Shown here: one piece after another, positions 27,244-36,579 of the stretch
Position numbering within the stretch: the first letter of the stretch is position 1
Layout of the letters: each line of letters starts with the position of its first letter
Assembly: GCA_903872075.1 (NCBI GenBank)
Contig: CAIQJF010000088.1
Location: 1 to 64,000, forward strand
DNA: 64,000 nucleotides
Reading direction: 5' to 3'
Source of the DNA: an uncultured Caulobacteraceae bacterium
GTDB lineage: Bacteria; Pseudomonadota; Alphaproteobacteria; Caulobacterales; Caulobacteraceae
Notes under the pieces: generated by a model
Seen by the model: only the letters and a program-made list of their open reading frames with translations
What the model was told of the DNA's origin: nothing
The model's database searches: none
Made by a program: the position numbers and the translations under genes

Positions 27244-28038
27244 ATGAACATCGATCTTTCGGGCCGCCGCGCCCTGGTCAGCGGCTCCACCGCCGGCATC
27301 GGCCTGGCGATCGCCAAGGGGCTGGCCACGGCCGGGGCGGAGGTGGTGGTCAACGGTCGCGGCGAGGCGCGGGTCGCGGCTGCGGTGGCCGAGGTGAGCG
27401 CGGCGGCGCCGGGCGCTCGGGTTCAGGGTGTGGCGGCTGATCTTTCCACGGCCGAGGGCGCCGCGGCCCTGGTCGCTGCCGCGGACGAGATCGACATCCT
27501 CGTCAACAATGTCGGCACGGGCGAGTTCAGACCGTTTGCCGACATCAGCGACGCCGACTGGGCCCGGCTGATCGACATCAATCTGATGAGCGGCGTTCGC
27601 CTGTCGCGCCACTATCTTCCGCGCCTGATCGACAAGGGCTGGGGGCGGATCGTGTTCATCAGCAGCGAGTCGGGCGTGAATGTCCCGAAGGACATGATCC
27701 ACTACGGGGTGACCAAGGTGGCGCAGCTGGCCGTGTCGCGGGGCCTGGCCGAGACCGCCGCTGGTAGCGGTGTCACGGTCAACTCGGTGCTCCCCGGACC
27801 GACCCGGGCGGAGGGCGTCATGGCGATGCTCACCGAGGCGGCGCGGAGCGGGAACAAGACCCTGGAGGAAGCCGAAGCCGATTTCCTGGCGGCGCTTCGC
27901 CCGACCTCTCTGCTGGGCCGCTTCGCCACCACCGAGGAGGTGGCGAACATGGTCGTCTATGTGTGCTCGCCGCAGGCGTCCGCCACCTCAGGCGCGGCCC
28001 TGCGCGTCGATGGCGGGGTGGTGCGCTTTATCGCCTGA
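27244..28038 (+). CDS. Short-chain dehydrogenase/reductase
   Basis: A 264-residue classical SDR. SGSTAGIGLAIAKGLA is the glycine-rich NAD(P) motif, LVNNVGTGEF the NNxG variant, and FISSESGVN plus HYGVTKVAQLA the catalytic Ser and Tyr-x-x-x-Lys. GAALRVDGGVV is the usual C-terminal segment. Often annotated as oxoacyl-ACP reductase, but the substrate is not readable. It sits 12 nt behind the GNAT gene and 44 nt before the efflux operon. Confidence 0.88.
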   Translation: MNIDLSGRRALVSGSTAGIGLAIAKGLATAGAEVVVNGRGEARVAAAVAEVSAAAPGARVQGVAADLSTAEGAAALVAAADEIDILVNNVGTGEFRPFADISDADWARLIDINLMSGVRLSRHYLPRLIDKGWGRIVFISSESGVNVPKDMIHYGVTKVAQLAVSRGLAETAAGSGVTVNSVLPGPTRAEGVMAMLTEAARSGNKTLEEAEADFLAALRPTSLLGRFATTEEVANMVVYVCSPQASATSGAALRVDGGVVRFIA

Positions 28039-28082
28039 GGGCGCGCGTTCTTTCGTTACCAAAGGTGGGCTAAGGATTGCGG

Positions 28083-29420
28083 GTGGAGCGGTCAGTCCTT
28101 CCTCGATTCTTGCCGGCGGCCGTCCTGGCCGCCGCGGCCCTTGCGGGTTGCGCGACCTATTCGCCCGCACCGCTGAGCGAGGGCGCGGATCGGATCCTGG
28201 CCGTGCCTTCGGCCCGCTCCGGCGTCATCGATCTCAACGCCCCTCTGACGCCGCGCGCCCTGGCCGCGATCGCGGTGATCGCCAACCCCGATCTCAAGGC
28301 GGCCCGCGCCCAGGCCGGCGTCGTTGAAGCGCAGCTGTTCGCGGCAGGTCTGCTGCCCGATCCAAGCTTCAACTTCAGCTACGACGGGCGCATTTCCGGG
28401 CCAGATCCGTTCAACGGCCTGGGCGCACAGTTGATCTATGATCTGGTCGCTTTGAGGGATCGAGACGTGGTGCTGGCTGGCGCCCGAGCGGCCCGGGAGC
28501 AGGCGCGGCTGGATCTGGCCTGGCGGGAGTGGCAGACCGCCGGTCAGGCGCGCCTTCTCGCGGCGCGCATCGCCGGTCTGGCCGTGGCGGCGCCCCTGCT
28601 GGACGCAAGCCGCCTTGTGTCAAGCGACGCCCTCGATCGTGCGATGCGCTCCGGGTCGGCGGGCGACCTGAAAGCCGACGATCTGACGGCGCGCCGGCTG
28701 GCGGCGGCCGACGCCGCCGAGCGCGCCAGGCAGGCCGCGCGTGATCTGGCCACCGCCCGCAACGATCTGAACGGTCTTCTCGGCCTGCCGCCGCGCACAG
28801 TGCTGGACATCATGTCCGATCCCCAGCCGAAACAGCAGCCGGCGGAGTCCACCGCGCTGTTCGAGCGCGCACGCCTGAACCGTCTGGATCTGAAAGCCTT
28901 GGAGGCCGGCTATCGCAGCCAGGAGGCGGCGGTGCGCAAGGCCGCGCGGGATGGTTTTCCATCGCTGCAACTCACGCTCAGCCACACGCGGGATACGGCC
29001 GACAACAAGACCTTCGGGCCGTCGGTGAATTTCACCCTGCCGGTCTGGAACCGGAACCAGGGCGGTGTCGCCCAGGCGAAAGCAACTCGCGCCCAGCTTC
29101 AGGCCGAATACGCCGCGCGACTGTTCGCAACCCGGTCCCAGATCGCCGATCTGGCGGCGGGCCTGTCAATCGACCAGGGTCGCCGCGTCGACCTCGCGGC
29201 CCACGTCAGGCCGCTGGACGCGGCGGCTTCCGCGGCGGAGGCCGCCGCGGCGCGGGGTGATATCTCGCGGGCCGCCGCCGAGGCTGCGCGTCAGATCGCC
29301 ACCGACCGCCGCGTCGCCTTGATCGCGCTTGATCAATCCATCGCCGAACAGGCGGTGGCGCTGGAGCTCGCTGTCGGCGCCCCCCTGGAGTCCGCGGCCA
29401 CAGGAGCACCGGCGCCATGA
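28083..29420 (+). CDS. TolC-family outer-membrane efflux lipoprotein
   Basis: The outer-membrane channel of a tripartite pump, about 445 residues. A lipoprotein signal (AVLAAAALAGC, lipobox LAGC) precedes long helical coiled-coil segments rich in alanine, with two repeats as in the OEP family (AIANPDLKAARAQAGVVEAQ and the matching later segment). GTG at 28083 is chosen because AAGGA stands 7 nt before it. The alternative TTG at 28077 lies directly against that ribosome site. The stop overlaps the adaptor start by 4 nt. Confidence 0.88.
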   Translation: MERSVLPRFLPAAVLAAAALAGCATYSPAPLSEGADRILAVPSARSGVIDLNAPLTPRALAAIAVIANPDLKAARAQAGVVEAQLFAAGLLPDPSFNFSYDGRISGPDPFNGLGAQLIYDLVALRDRDVVLAGARAAREQARLDLAWREWQTAGQARLLAARIAGLAVAAPLLDASRLVSSDALDRAMRSGSAGDLKADDLTARRLAAADAAERARQAARDLATARNDLNGLLGLPPRTVLDIMSDPQPKQQPAESTALFERARLNRLDLKALEAGYRSQEAAVRKAARDGFPSLQLTLSHTRDTADNKTFGPSVNFTLPVWNRNQGGVAQAKATRAQLQAEYAARLFATRSQIADLAAGLSIDQGRRVDLAAHVRPLDAAASAAEAAAARGDISRAAAEAARQIATDRRVALIALDQSIAEQAVALELAVGAPLESAATGAPAP

Positions 29421-30466
29421 TCCGCCATTCCGCCCTCCTGGCGTTGCTCCCGCTGCTGCTGCTCGCCGCGTGCGGGAAGCCGGCGGACGAGGGTGATGTC
29501 AAACCGGTCGCCTCCGTGACCACAGCCATCGTCCAGACCGGAGACGCCGATGACACCCTGACGGCCTACGGCGCGGCGGAGTTCGCGCCAGGAGGTGAGC
29601 ACGGGCTGGTCGCGCCGGTGGAGGCCGTGGTCGCGCGCATCCTGGCGCCGACCGGAACGCGCGTCGCCGCCGGCCAGGCCATCGCGGTTCTTCAGCCCAG
29701 CCCGGCCAGCGCGCTGGATCTGAGCAAGGCGCTGGCCGACGCCACCGCCGCGGACGCCGCCCTCGCTCGGGCTGTTCGGCTGAAGGCCGGAGGGCTGTCC
29801 GGTGACGCCGAGGTGGAGACCGCTCGCGCCGCGGCGGAGACGGCCGACGCCATGATTAAATCTCTGACGGCGCGTGGCGGCGCTGCACTGACGTTGAAAG
29901 CCCCGACCGCCGGCGTGGTTGAGTCCTTTGGCGTGGACACGGGCGCCGTGGCCCCCCAGGGCGCGACCGTGGTGAAGATCGGCGATCTCGGCGCCCTTCG
30001 CCTGCGCCTGGGCGTCGAGCCAGGCCGGGTTTCCGGCGTGCGGATCGGTGCGGTCGCGCATCTCGCCTCACTGGCGGGACGGCCGGGGGCGGACGGGTCG
30101 GTGACCGCGATCGATCCACGCCTCGACCCTCAGACCCGTCAGGCTTCGGTCTATCTGGTCGCCCCGGGCGGCGCCTTCGCTCCGGGCGAGCCGGTGAAGG
30201 CCGACATCGTTCTGGCGCGCCACGCCCGCGCTCTGCTGATCCCGCGGGCCGCCGTGCTCTATGATGGCCCCCAGCCCTATGTGTTCGTCGCCGCCGGCGG
30301 GGCAGCGCACCGGCGCAACATCGCGCTTGGGGTCGAGACCGCCGCAGCCGCCGAGGCCGCCAAAGGTCTCTCCGCGGGCGAACGCGTGGTCGCGGAGGGC
30401 GCCTCGGCGCTTGAGGACGGCATGGCGATCCGTGAGGCCGCCCCCGCCACAGCGGCCCCGCCTTGA
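29417..30466 (+). CDS. RND efflux periplasmic adaptor (membrane fusion) lipoprotein
   Basis: A 349-residue adaptor linking inner and outer membrane components. The lipoprotein signal LLPLLLLAACGK anchors it. VEAVVARILAPTGTRVAAGQ and LKAPTAGVVESFGVDTGAV are the two biotinyl/lipoyl half motifs flanking a helical hairpin. The beta-barrel and membrane-proximal domains follow. It overlaps both neighbours by 4 nt (ATGA and TTGA), so the three pump proteins are translated together. Confidence 0.9.
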   Translation: MIRHSALLALLPLLLLAACGKPADEGDVKPVASVTTAIVQTGDADDTLTAYGAAEFAPGGEHGLVAPVEAVVARILAPTGTRVAAGQAIAVLQPSPASALDLSKALADATAADAALARAVRLKAGGLSGDAEVETARAAAETADAMIKSLTARGGAALTLKAPTAGVVESFGVDTGAVAPQGATVVKIGDLGALRLRLGVEPGRVSGVRIGAVAHLASLAGRPGADGSVTAIDPRLDPQTRQASVYLVAPGGAFAPGEPVKADIVLARHARALLIPRAAVLYDGPQPYVFVAAGGAAHRRNIALGVETAAAAEAAKGLSAGERVVAEGASALEDGMAIREAAPATAAPP

Positions 30467-33400
30467 CCGCCTGGCTCACCGGACACGTCCGGTCCGTCAT
30501 TCTGGCGTTCGTGCTGCTGGCCTTGGGTGGATTGGGCGCGGCGTTCAACCTGCCGGTGAGCCTCTTCCCGCGCATCGATTTCCCGCGCGTGGTCGTCTCG
30601 GTCGACGCCGGCGACCGCGCCGCCGACCAGACGGTGGTCCAGGTCACCCGCCCGCTTGAGGAAGCCCTGCGTGGCGTCCCGGGCGTAGAGCACCTCAGGT
30701 CCACCACCAGCCGGGGCGGGGCCGAGATCGCGCTCAGCTTCGGCTGGGGCCGGGACATGGCCCAGGCGACATTGCAGACCCAGGCGGCCCTCGATGGTAT
30801 CATCGCCGACCTTCCGTCCGGGGTGCGCTTCAGCGTCCGGCGGAGCGATCCGACCATTTTCCCGATCCTCGGCCTGGCGCTGGACTCGGCCAGCCGCGAC
30901 CCGGTTGGCCTCCGCGCCATCGCCGATCTTCAGCTTCGGCCGCTTCTGGCGTCGGTTCCGGGCGTGGCCGCGGTGGAGGTGCTGGGGGGCGGCCGGCCGG
31001 AGTTTCAGGTCACCGTCGATCCGGCGCGGCTTCAGGCGCTCGGCCTGTCCCTCGACGATGTGGTCAAGGCTCTGAACGCCGGCAATACGGTGGTGGCGGT
31101 CGGCAAGCTTGAGGACCGTCACCGGCTCTACCAGACCCTGGTGGACAGTCGCCTCAACAATGCCGCCGATCTCGCCGCTGTCCCGTTGAAGACGGGCGCG
31201 ACCGCCGCGGCCGGTGTGGTGACCCTCGGGGAGGTGGCGACCATTGTCAGGGCGCCGGCCCCGGCCTGGACCCGGGTCACCGCACAAGGCCGCGACGCCG
31301 TGCTGATCAATATCCGCCAGACGCCTGAGGCGGACAGCGTCGCCATGGTCAAGGCCGTGCGCGTCCGGCTCGCCGCCTACGCTCTGCACCTACCGGCCGA
31401 CGTCAAGTTGGCGACGTTCTATGATCAGTCCGAATTGGTGACCGGCGCGGCCGGGAGCGTGCGGGACGCGATCCTGATCGGCGCCCTTTTGGCTGGGGCG
31501 GTGCTGTTCGCCTTCCTGCGCTCTCCGCGGCTGATGCTGATCACCGCCCTGACCTTGCCGGCGGTGCTGGCGGCGGCCTGCCTGATGCTTCTGGTCCTGC
31601 ACATGAGCTTTAACATGATGACCCTGGGCGGTCTGGCGGCGGCCGTGGGTCTTGTCGTCGACGATGTGGTCGTCATGCTCGAACACATCATGCGCCGTCT
31701 GCAGGAAGGCGACGAGATCGAGGATCGCGGCGTCCTGCACGCCGCCGCCGAGATGGTCCGGCCGCTGATCGGCTCCAGCCTCAGCACGGTGGTGGTGTTC
31801 GCGCCCCTGGCCTTCATCACCGGCGTCACCGGTGGCTTCTTCAAGGCCCTGGCCCTGACCATGACCGCGGCGCTGCTGATCTCGCTTCTGTTCACCCTGT
31901 TCGTGGCGCCGGTCCTGGCGCGGTCCTGGCTGCGGCGGCGGGATATCGAGGAGGCCGAGAAGACCGGCCCGATGATGGCGCGGCTGAGCGGGATCTATGG
32001 CCGGCTGTCCCGCCGGCTCCTCGCGCGGCCACTGGTGGCCGTGGGCGCCACAGCGGCGGCTCTGCTGCTGATCGGCGGCGGGGCCTACAGCCAGCTGGGG
32101 TCGGGGTTCATGCCGAAGATGGACGAGGGCGGTTTTATCCTCGACTACAAGGCCCATCCGGGCGCGGCCCTGGCCGATACCGACCGGCTGCTGCGCCAAG
32201 CCGAGGCGATCATCCGCGCCACGCCGGAGGTGGACAGCTATTCGCGGCGGACGGGCGTCCAACTGGGAGGAGGCCTGACGGAGGCCGACGAGGGCGACGT
32301 CTTCGTTCATCTGCGCAAGGGACCGCGTCGCGACATCGAGGCGGTGATGAGCGAAATCCGTCAGAAGATTCAGGGCCAGGTTCCCGGTCTCGACATCGAG
32401 ACGGCCCAGCTCATGGAGGATCTGATCGGCGATCTGACGGCCGTGCCGCAGCCGGTCGAGATCAAGCTGTTCGGCTCGGATCCGGCCGCCCTGCGCGAGG
32501 CCGCGGGTCTGGTAGCCCCAGCGATCGGCAAGGTGCGGGGGCTTGTCGAGGTGGTCGACGGCCTTCGCGTGGCGGGCGACGCCCTGGTGGTGCAGGTAAA
32601 TCGGCCGGCCGCCGCGCTTGAGGGACTCACGCCCGATGACGTGGCCCGCCAGCTTGGCCAGGCCATCGGCGGTCAGGTCGCCACGCAGGTTCAGGCCGGT
32701 GAGACCCTGGCCGGCGTGCGGGTATGGCCGCCGGTCGCGCTGCGCGATCGCGTTCCCGCCATCGCGGCCCTGCGGCTCCACGCCCCCGATGGCCATGACC
32801 TGCCGCTGTCGCGCATTGCCCAGGTCAGGGTTGAGACGGGCCGGCAGCAGATCAATCGCGAGGATCTGCAGCCCTTTGTCGATGTCACCGCGCGGCTGGA
32901 GAAACGAGACCTGGGTTCCGCCATGGCCGAGGTGCGCCGTACCGTGACCGGGCTCGCCCTGCCGGCCGGCGTCAGAGTGGAATACGGCGGCCTTTACGCC
33001 CAGCAGCAGAAGTCGTTCGGCGACCTCGCGGTGGTGTTTGCCGCCGCCTTGATGCTGGTCAGCCTGCTGCTGCTGTATCTCTTCGAGCGCTGGACGGTGG
33101 TGGCGAGCGTCATGATCGTCGTCACCCTGGCGGCGGCGTCCGTTTTCGCCGGGCTCTGGGTCACGGGGACTGAACTCAATATCTCGGCCCTCATGGGTCT
33201 GACGATGGTGGTCGGCATCGTCACCGAGCTGGCGATCTTCTATTTCGCCGAGTTGAGCCCCGCCGCGGGAACCGGCGCCGACGCCCTGCTCGCTGCCGCA
33301 CTGGCGCGCCTGAGGCCGATCCTGATGTCCGCCGCCATCGCCATCCTGGCGCTTCTGCCCCTGGCCCTGGGGCTGGGGGAGGGCGCCGCTCTGCAAAGGC

Positions 33401-33519
33401 CGCTCGCCATCGCCATCATCTCCGGCCTGATCGCGGGCGCGCCGCTGGTATTGTTGATCCTGCCGGCGACCTATGCCGCTCTGTCGCGGTGTCAATTCCC
33501 GACCGTGTTTCGACATTGA
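30463..33519 (+). CDS. RND superfamily efflux permease
   Basis: A 1018-residue inner-membrane proton antiporter. The N-terminal SLFPRIDFPRVVVSVDAGD, two large periplasmic porter domains and twelve hydrophobic segments fit the AcrB/CusA superfamily. Helix 4 carries GLVVDDVVVMLEH with the Asp pair at 400-401, as in drug exporters. Helix 10 reads VGIVTELAIFYF, with a glutamate where drug exporters have a lysine and CusA-type metal exporters have a glutamate. Substrate class is therefore ambiguous. The start is TTG at 30463, overlapping the adaptor stop. Confidence 0.92.
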   Translation: MTAWLTGHVRSVILAFVLLALGGLGAAFNLPVSLFPRIDFPRVVVSVDAGDRAADQTVVQVTRPLEEALRGVPGVEHLRSTTSRGGAEIALSFGWGRDMAQATLQTQAALDGIIADLPSGVRFSVRRSDPTIFPILGLALDSASRDPVGLRAIADLQLRPLLASVPGVAAVEVLGGGRPEFQVTVDPARLQALGLSLDDVVKALNAGNTVVAVGKLEDRHRLYQTLVDSRLNNAADLAAVPLKTGATAAAGVVTLGEVATIVRAPAPAWTRVTAQGRDAVLINIRQTPEADSVAMVKAVRVRLAAYALHLPADVKLATFYDQSELVTGAAGSVRDAILIGALLAGAVLFAFLRSPRLMLITALTLPAVLAAACLMLLVLHMSFNMMTLGGLAAAVGLVVDDVVVMLEHIMRRLQEGDEIEDRGVLHAAAEMVRPLIGSSLSTVVVFAPLAFITGVTGGFFKALALTMTAALLISLLFTLFVAPVLARSWLRRRDIEEAEKTGPMMARLSGIYGRLSRRLLARPLVAVGATAAALLLIGGGAYSQLGSGFMPKMDEGGFILDYKAHPGAALADTDRLLRQAEAIIRATPEVDSYSRRTGVQLGGGLTEADEGDVFVHLRKGPRRDIEAVMSEIRQKIQGQVPGLDIETAQLMEDLIGDLTAVPQPVEIKLFGSDPAALREAAGLVAPAIGKVRGLVEVVDGLRVAGDALVVQVNRPAAALEGLTPDDVARQLGQAIGGQVATQVQAGETLAGVRVWPPVALRDRVPAIAALRLHAPDGHDLPLSRIAQVRVETGRQQINREDLQPFVDVTARLEKRDLGSAMAEVRRTVTGLALPAGVRVEYGGLYAQQQKSFGDLAVVFAAALMLVSLLLLYLFERWTVVASVMIVVTLAAASVFAGLWVTGTELNISALMGLTMVVGIVTELAIFYFAELSPAAGTGADALLAAALARLRPILMSAAIAILALLPLALGLGEGAALQRPLAIAIISGLIAGAPLVLLILPATYAALSRCQFPTVFRH

Positions 33520-33616
33520 GGGATTGATCCCACGGGGCGTGGCGCCCGATGATGCGCACCGGCGAAACGGGACCGTTCAAAGAGAGTCTCGCGCCCTGAA
33601 TTGAGGAACGACGTCG

Positions 33617-34957
33617 ATGGCTCAGACAACAACCTATGTGGACACGCCGGCCGCGCCGTCGCCGCGTCCGCCGGCTACGGCTAGCCTCGACGCCGAGCGT
33701 TTCACCTCGCCGGCGTTCATGCGCCGGGAATGGGAAAGGATGTGGACCCGCACCTGGCTGCTGGCGGGGATGGAGCTGGACCTGAAGGAGCCTGGAGACT
33801 TCTTCGTCTTCAACATCGGCCCCGAGTCCATTCTTGTGACCCGCACCCGCGAGGGGAACGTCGCGGCGATGTACAACGTCTGCCAGCATCGTGGGAACCG
33901 TCTGACCACGGACGATAATGGTTGCGTGAAGGCGATCACCTGTCCCTATCACGGCTGGTCGTACGATCTCGACGGCCGCCTTCGCGCGGTGCCGGACTCC
34001 GATCGTTTCAGTCAGGGCATCGACCGCGAGGCCCTTTCCCTGAAGCCGGTGAAGGTGGAGCTGTGGGCCGGAATGGTGTGGATCAACATGGATCCGGACG
34101 CCGCGCCCCTGGCCGATTTCCTCGGGCCGATCCAGAAGCTGCTTGCGCCGTACCATTTCGAGCGCATGTGGCTGGCCAAGGATCAGACAGTGAAGCTCGA
34201 CGCCAACTGGAAGACGGCGGTCGACAACTTCAACGAGCAGTACCACGTCGACTTCCTGCACCCGCAGCACGCCAGCTTCGTGGACTGCTGTAACGCCTCG
34301 AACCTGCTGTTCCCCAACGGTCACCGCGGGGTGGAGGTCGAAGGCTATGTGGTCAATCCGCGCTATCCCATCCCGGACGAGCTGCCCCCCCTGTTGAAGG
34401 GCTCAATCGCGCCTCTGGGCATGAACCCCGACGACTTCAGAGGGCGGGTCACCGATCTGCGTAAGGCGGTGCAGAAGCGCAAGCGCGAGGTCGGGGCGAA
34501 CCTGGGCTACGACTATGCGGAGTTCACCGACGATCAGCTGTCCGATGTCTGGCAGTACGACCTTTTCCCCAACATCATCATGACCATCCAGCCGGAGGAG
34601 CTGTGGATCATGCGGCCCCGGCCGCACCCCACCGACCCCGACAAATGCTTCTTCGACAAATGGACCCTGCGCGCGCCGATCCATGGGCAGGCCGGGGGCA
34701 CGGACATCTCACTTGGCACGGGCGACAAGCCTGCCGCGGCCGCCGACCGCCCCGTGCGCGAGGTCTTCGACCAGGATGAGGTGATCGCCGGGAAATATTC
34801 CATGACCATCACCATCGATCAGGACATCCACTATCTGCGCCAGATGCAGGCCGGCATGCACAGCCGCGGCTTCAGCCGCGCCTTCCTGAACGATGACGAG
34901 TCACGGGTGCAGCACTTCCACGACTGGCTGGATATTCACCTCGACCGCCCGGTCTGA
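33617..34957 (+). CDS. Rieske non-heme iron oxygenase, alpha subunit
   Basis: A 446-residue aromatic-ring-hydroxylating-type oxygenase. The Rieske [2Fe-2S] site is C-x-H in NVCQHRGN and C-x-x-H in TCPYHGWSYD. The mononuclear iron site lies in VDNFNEQYHVDFLHPQH. It would insert oxygen into an aromatic, steroid-like or N-methyl substrate using electrons from a ferredoxin reductase that is not encoded nearby. No beta subunit gene is seen, which suggests a homotrimeric monooxygenase or dioxygenase. GAGGA stands about 10 nt before the start. It converges with an acyl-CoA ligase gene. Confidence 0.92.
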   Translation: MAQTTTYVDTPAAPSPRPPATASLDAERFTSPAFMRREWERMWTRTWLLAGMELDLKEPGDFFVFNIGPESILVTRTREGNVAAMYNVCQHRGNRLTTDDNGCVKAITCPYHGWSYDLDGRLRAVPDSDRFSQGIDREALSLKPVKVELWAGMVWINMDPDAAPLADFLGPIQKLLAPYHFERMWLAKDQTVKLDANWKTAVDNFNEQYHVDFLHPQHASFVDCCNASNLLFPNGHRGVEVEGYVVNPRYPIPDELPPLLKGSIAPLGMNPDDFRGRVTDLRKAVQKRKREVGANLGYDYAEFTDDQLSDVWQYDLFPNIIMTIQPEELWIMRPRPHPTDPDKCFFDKWTLRAPIHGQAGGTDISLGTGDKPAAAADRPVREVFDQDEVIAGKYSMTITIDQDIHYLRQMQAGMHSRGFSRAFLNDDESRVQHFHDWLDIHLDRPV

Positions 34958-34972
34958 CTCGCCTCTGGCGCG

Positions 34973-36523
34973 TCAGACGATCCGGCTTTTGCGGTCGCCC
35001 CAGTAGCGGTCGCGCAGGACGCGTTTGTAGAGTTTGCCGGTGGGAAGGCGCGGAAGCTCCGCGTCGAAATCGATGGTGCGCGGACATTTGATGCCGGCCA
35101 GGTGCTCGCGGCAGTAGGCGATCAGCTCGGCCGCCAGGCCGGGGCCAGGCTCGACGCCCGGCGCGGCCTGGATCACCGCCTTGACCTCTTCGCCCAGATC
35201 CTCATTCGGCACGCCGAACACGGCGGCGTCGGCGACCTTGGGATGGGTGATCAGCAGATTCTCGCACTCCTGCGGATAGACGTTCACCCCGCCGGAAATG
35301 ATCATGAAGGTGGCGCGGTCGGTCAGGTACAGAAAGCCGTCGGGATCGAGGTAGCCCACGTCCCCCACTGTCGCCATCGTCCCGTCGGCCGAGCGGGTGT
35401 CGGCGGTTCGCTCGGGATCCTGGAAATATTCGAACGGGCTGGCCATCTTGAACCACAGGGTGCCCGGCTCTCCGGGCGGCGTCGGGTCCATGGACTCGTC
35501 CAGCACATGCAGTTCGCCGGCCAGCACCCGTCCGACCGTGCCGCGATGGGCCAGCCATTCCGGGGTGTCGCAGGCCGTGAAGCCCATGCCTTCCGTAGCC
35601 CCATAGTATTCGTGAATGATCGGGCCCCACCAGGCGATCATCGCCTCCTTCACCTGCGGCGGGCAGGGGGCGGCGGCGTGGATCGCCACCTCCAGCGACG
35701 ACAGATCGAACTTCGCCCGGATGTTGTCCGGCAGCTTGAGCATGCGCGAGAACATGGTCGGCACGAGCTGGCTGTGGGTGATCCGGTAGCGCTCCACCAG
35801 GGCCAGATACTGTTCCGGATCGAAGTGCTCCATGATCACGGCCGTCCCACCGCGCCGCAGGGTCAGGCCGACGGCCATATGCGGGGCTGAGTGATAGAGG
35901 GGCGCCGGGCTGAGGTAGGTCATCCCGTCCCGGTAACGCCACAGGTTGTCCAGGAAGTCCCACAACGGCAGGACCTTGTCCGGCGTCACGTCGGGCAGGG
36001 GACGCAGGATTCCCTTGGGCCGGCCGGTGGTGCCCGAGGAATAGAGCATCGCGGTCCCCAGCCGATCGTCGGGACTGGCCGTCGCCGGAAAGCCGCTCAC
36101 AGCGTCGTCCAGATTCAACACTTTCCCGCCGTCGCCTGGGCCGTCGACGACCAGGCAGACCTCCACGCCGGGCGCCATGGCCATGGCCTCCAGCGCCGTC
36201 TTGCGTTTGCCCTGCGAGGTAATCAGCACCCGCGACTGGCTGTTGGTGAGGATGTAGGCCAACTCCTCGGGCGTCAGGTAGGAGTTGACGCAGGTGTAGT
36301 AGAGTCCGGCCCGTTCGCCCGCCGCGCAGCATTCGATATAGCGGGCGTTGTTCTCCATGATCATGGCGTAGTGATCGAGCCGCCCGAGCCCTCGGGCGCG
36401 CAGCCAGTGCGCCAGGCGGTTGCTCCTGGCGTCGAGCTCACCATAGGTCACCGTCTCGCCGCTGGAGGCCATGATGAAGGCCGCCTGATCCGGCCGGAGT
36501 GCGGCCTGAATGCCCGTGTACAT
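34973..36523 (-). CDS. Acyl-CoA synthetase (AMP-forming, ANL superfamily)
   Basis: A 516-residue ligase that adenylates a carboxylic acid and transfers it to CoA. Core motifs are LYSSGTTGRPKGI (phosphate loop), HEYYGATEG, VGDVGYLDPDGFLYLTDR and the C-terminal lysine in LPTGKLYKRVLRD. It is full length. The substrate may be a fatty, aryl or steroid side-chain acid. It lies 15 nt from the convergent Rieske oxygenase, so both could serve one degradative route. Confidence 0.92.
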   Translation of the reverse strand: MYTGIQAALRPDQAAFIMASSGETVTYGELDARSNRLAHWLRARGLGRLDHYAMIMENNARYIECCAAGERAGLYYTCVNSYLTPEELAYILTNSQSRVLITSQGKRKTALEAMAMAPGVEVCLVVDGPGDGGKVLNLDDAVSGFPATASPDDRLGTAMLYSSGTTGRPKGILRPLPDVTPDKVLPLWDFLDNLWRYRDGMTYLSPAPLYHSAPHMAVGLTLRRGGTAVIMEHFDPEQYLALVERYRITHSQLVPTMFSRMLKLPDNIRAKFDLSSLEVAIHAAAPCPPQVKEAMIAWWGPIIHEYYGATEGMGFTACDTPEWLAHRGTVGRVLAGELHVLDESMDPTPPGEPGTLWFKMASPFEYFQDPERTADTRSADGTMATVGDVGYLDPDGFLYLTDRATFMIISGGVNVYPQECENLLITHPKVADAAVFGVPNEDLGEEVKAVIQAAPGVEPGPGLAAELIAYCREHLAGIKCPRTIDFDAELPRLPTGKLYKRVLRDRYWGDRKSRIV

Positions 36524-36579
36524 GGTCGCCCCATCCCGCTGATCGTTGGCGAAAGCTGAACGGGACGGTCAGGCTGGTG

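Noticed and set aside
25225-27702. A very long open minus-strand frame (825 codons) over the sugar dehydrogenase and the acetyltransferase/SDR region
   Set aside because: Only the part from 26589 downward is homologous. The upstream extension is antisense to two convincing plus-strand genes and reflects high GC content.
31390-33516. A 708-codon minus-strand frame opposite the RND permease
   Set aside because: The Gln/His/Asp-rich translation is the typical antisense shadow of a high-GC membrane gene; the plus-strand reading is unambiguous.
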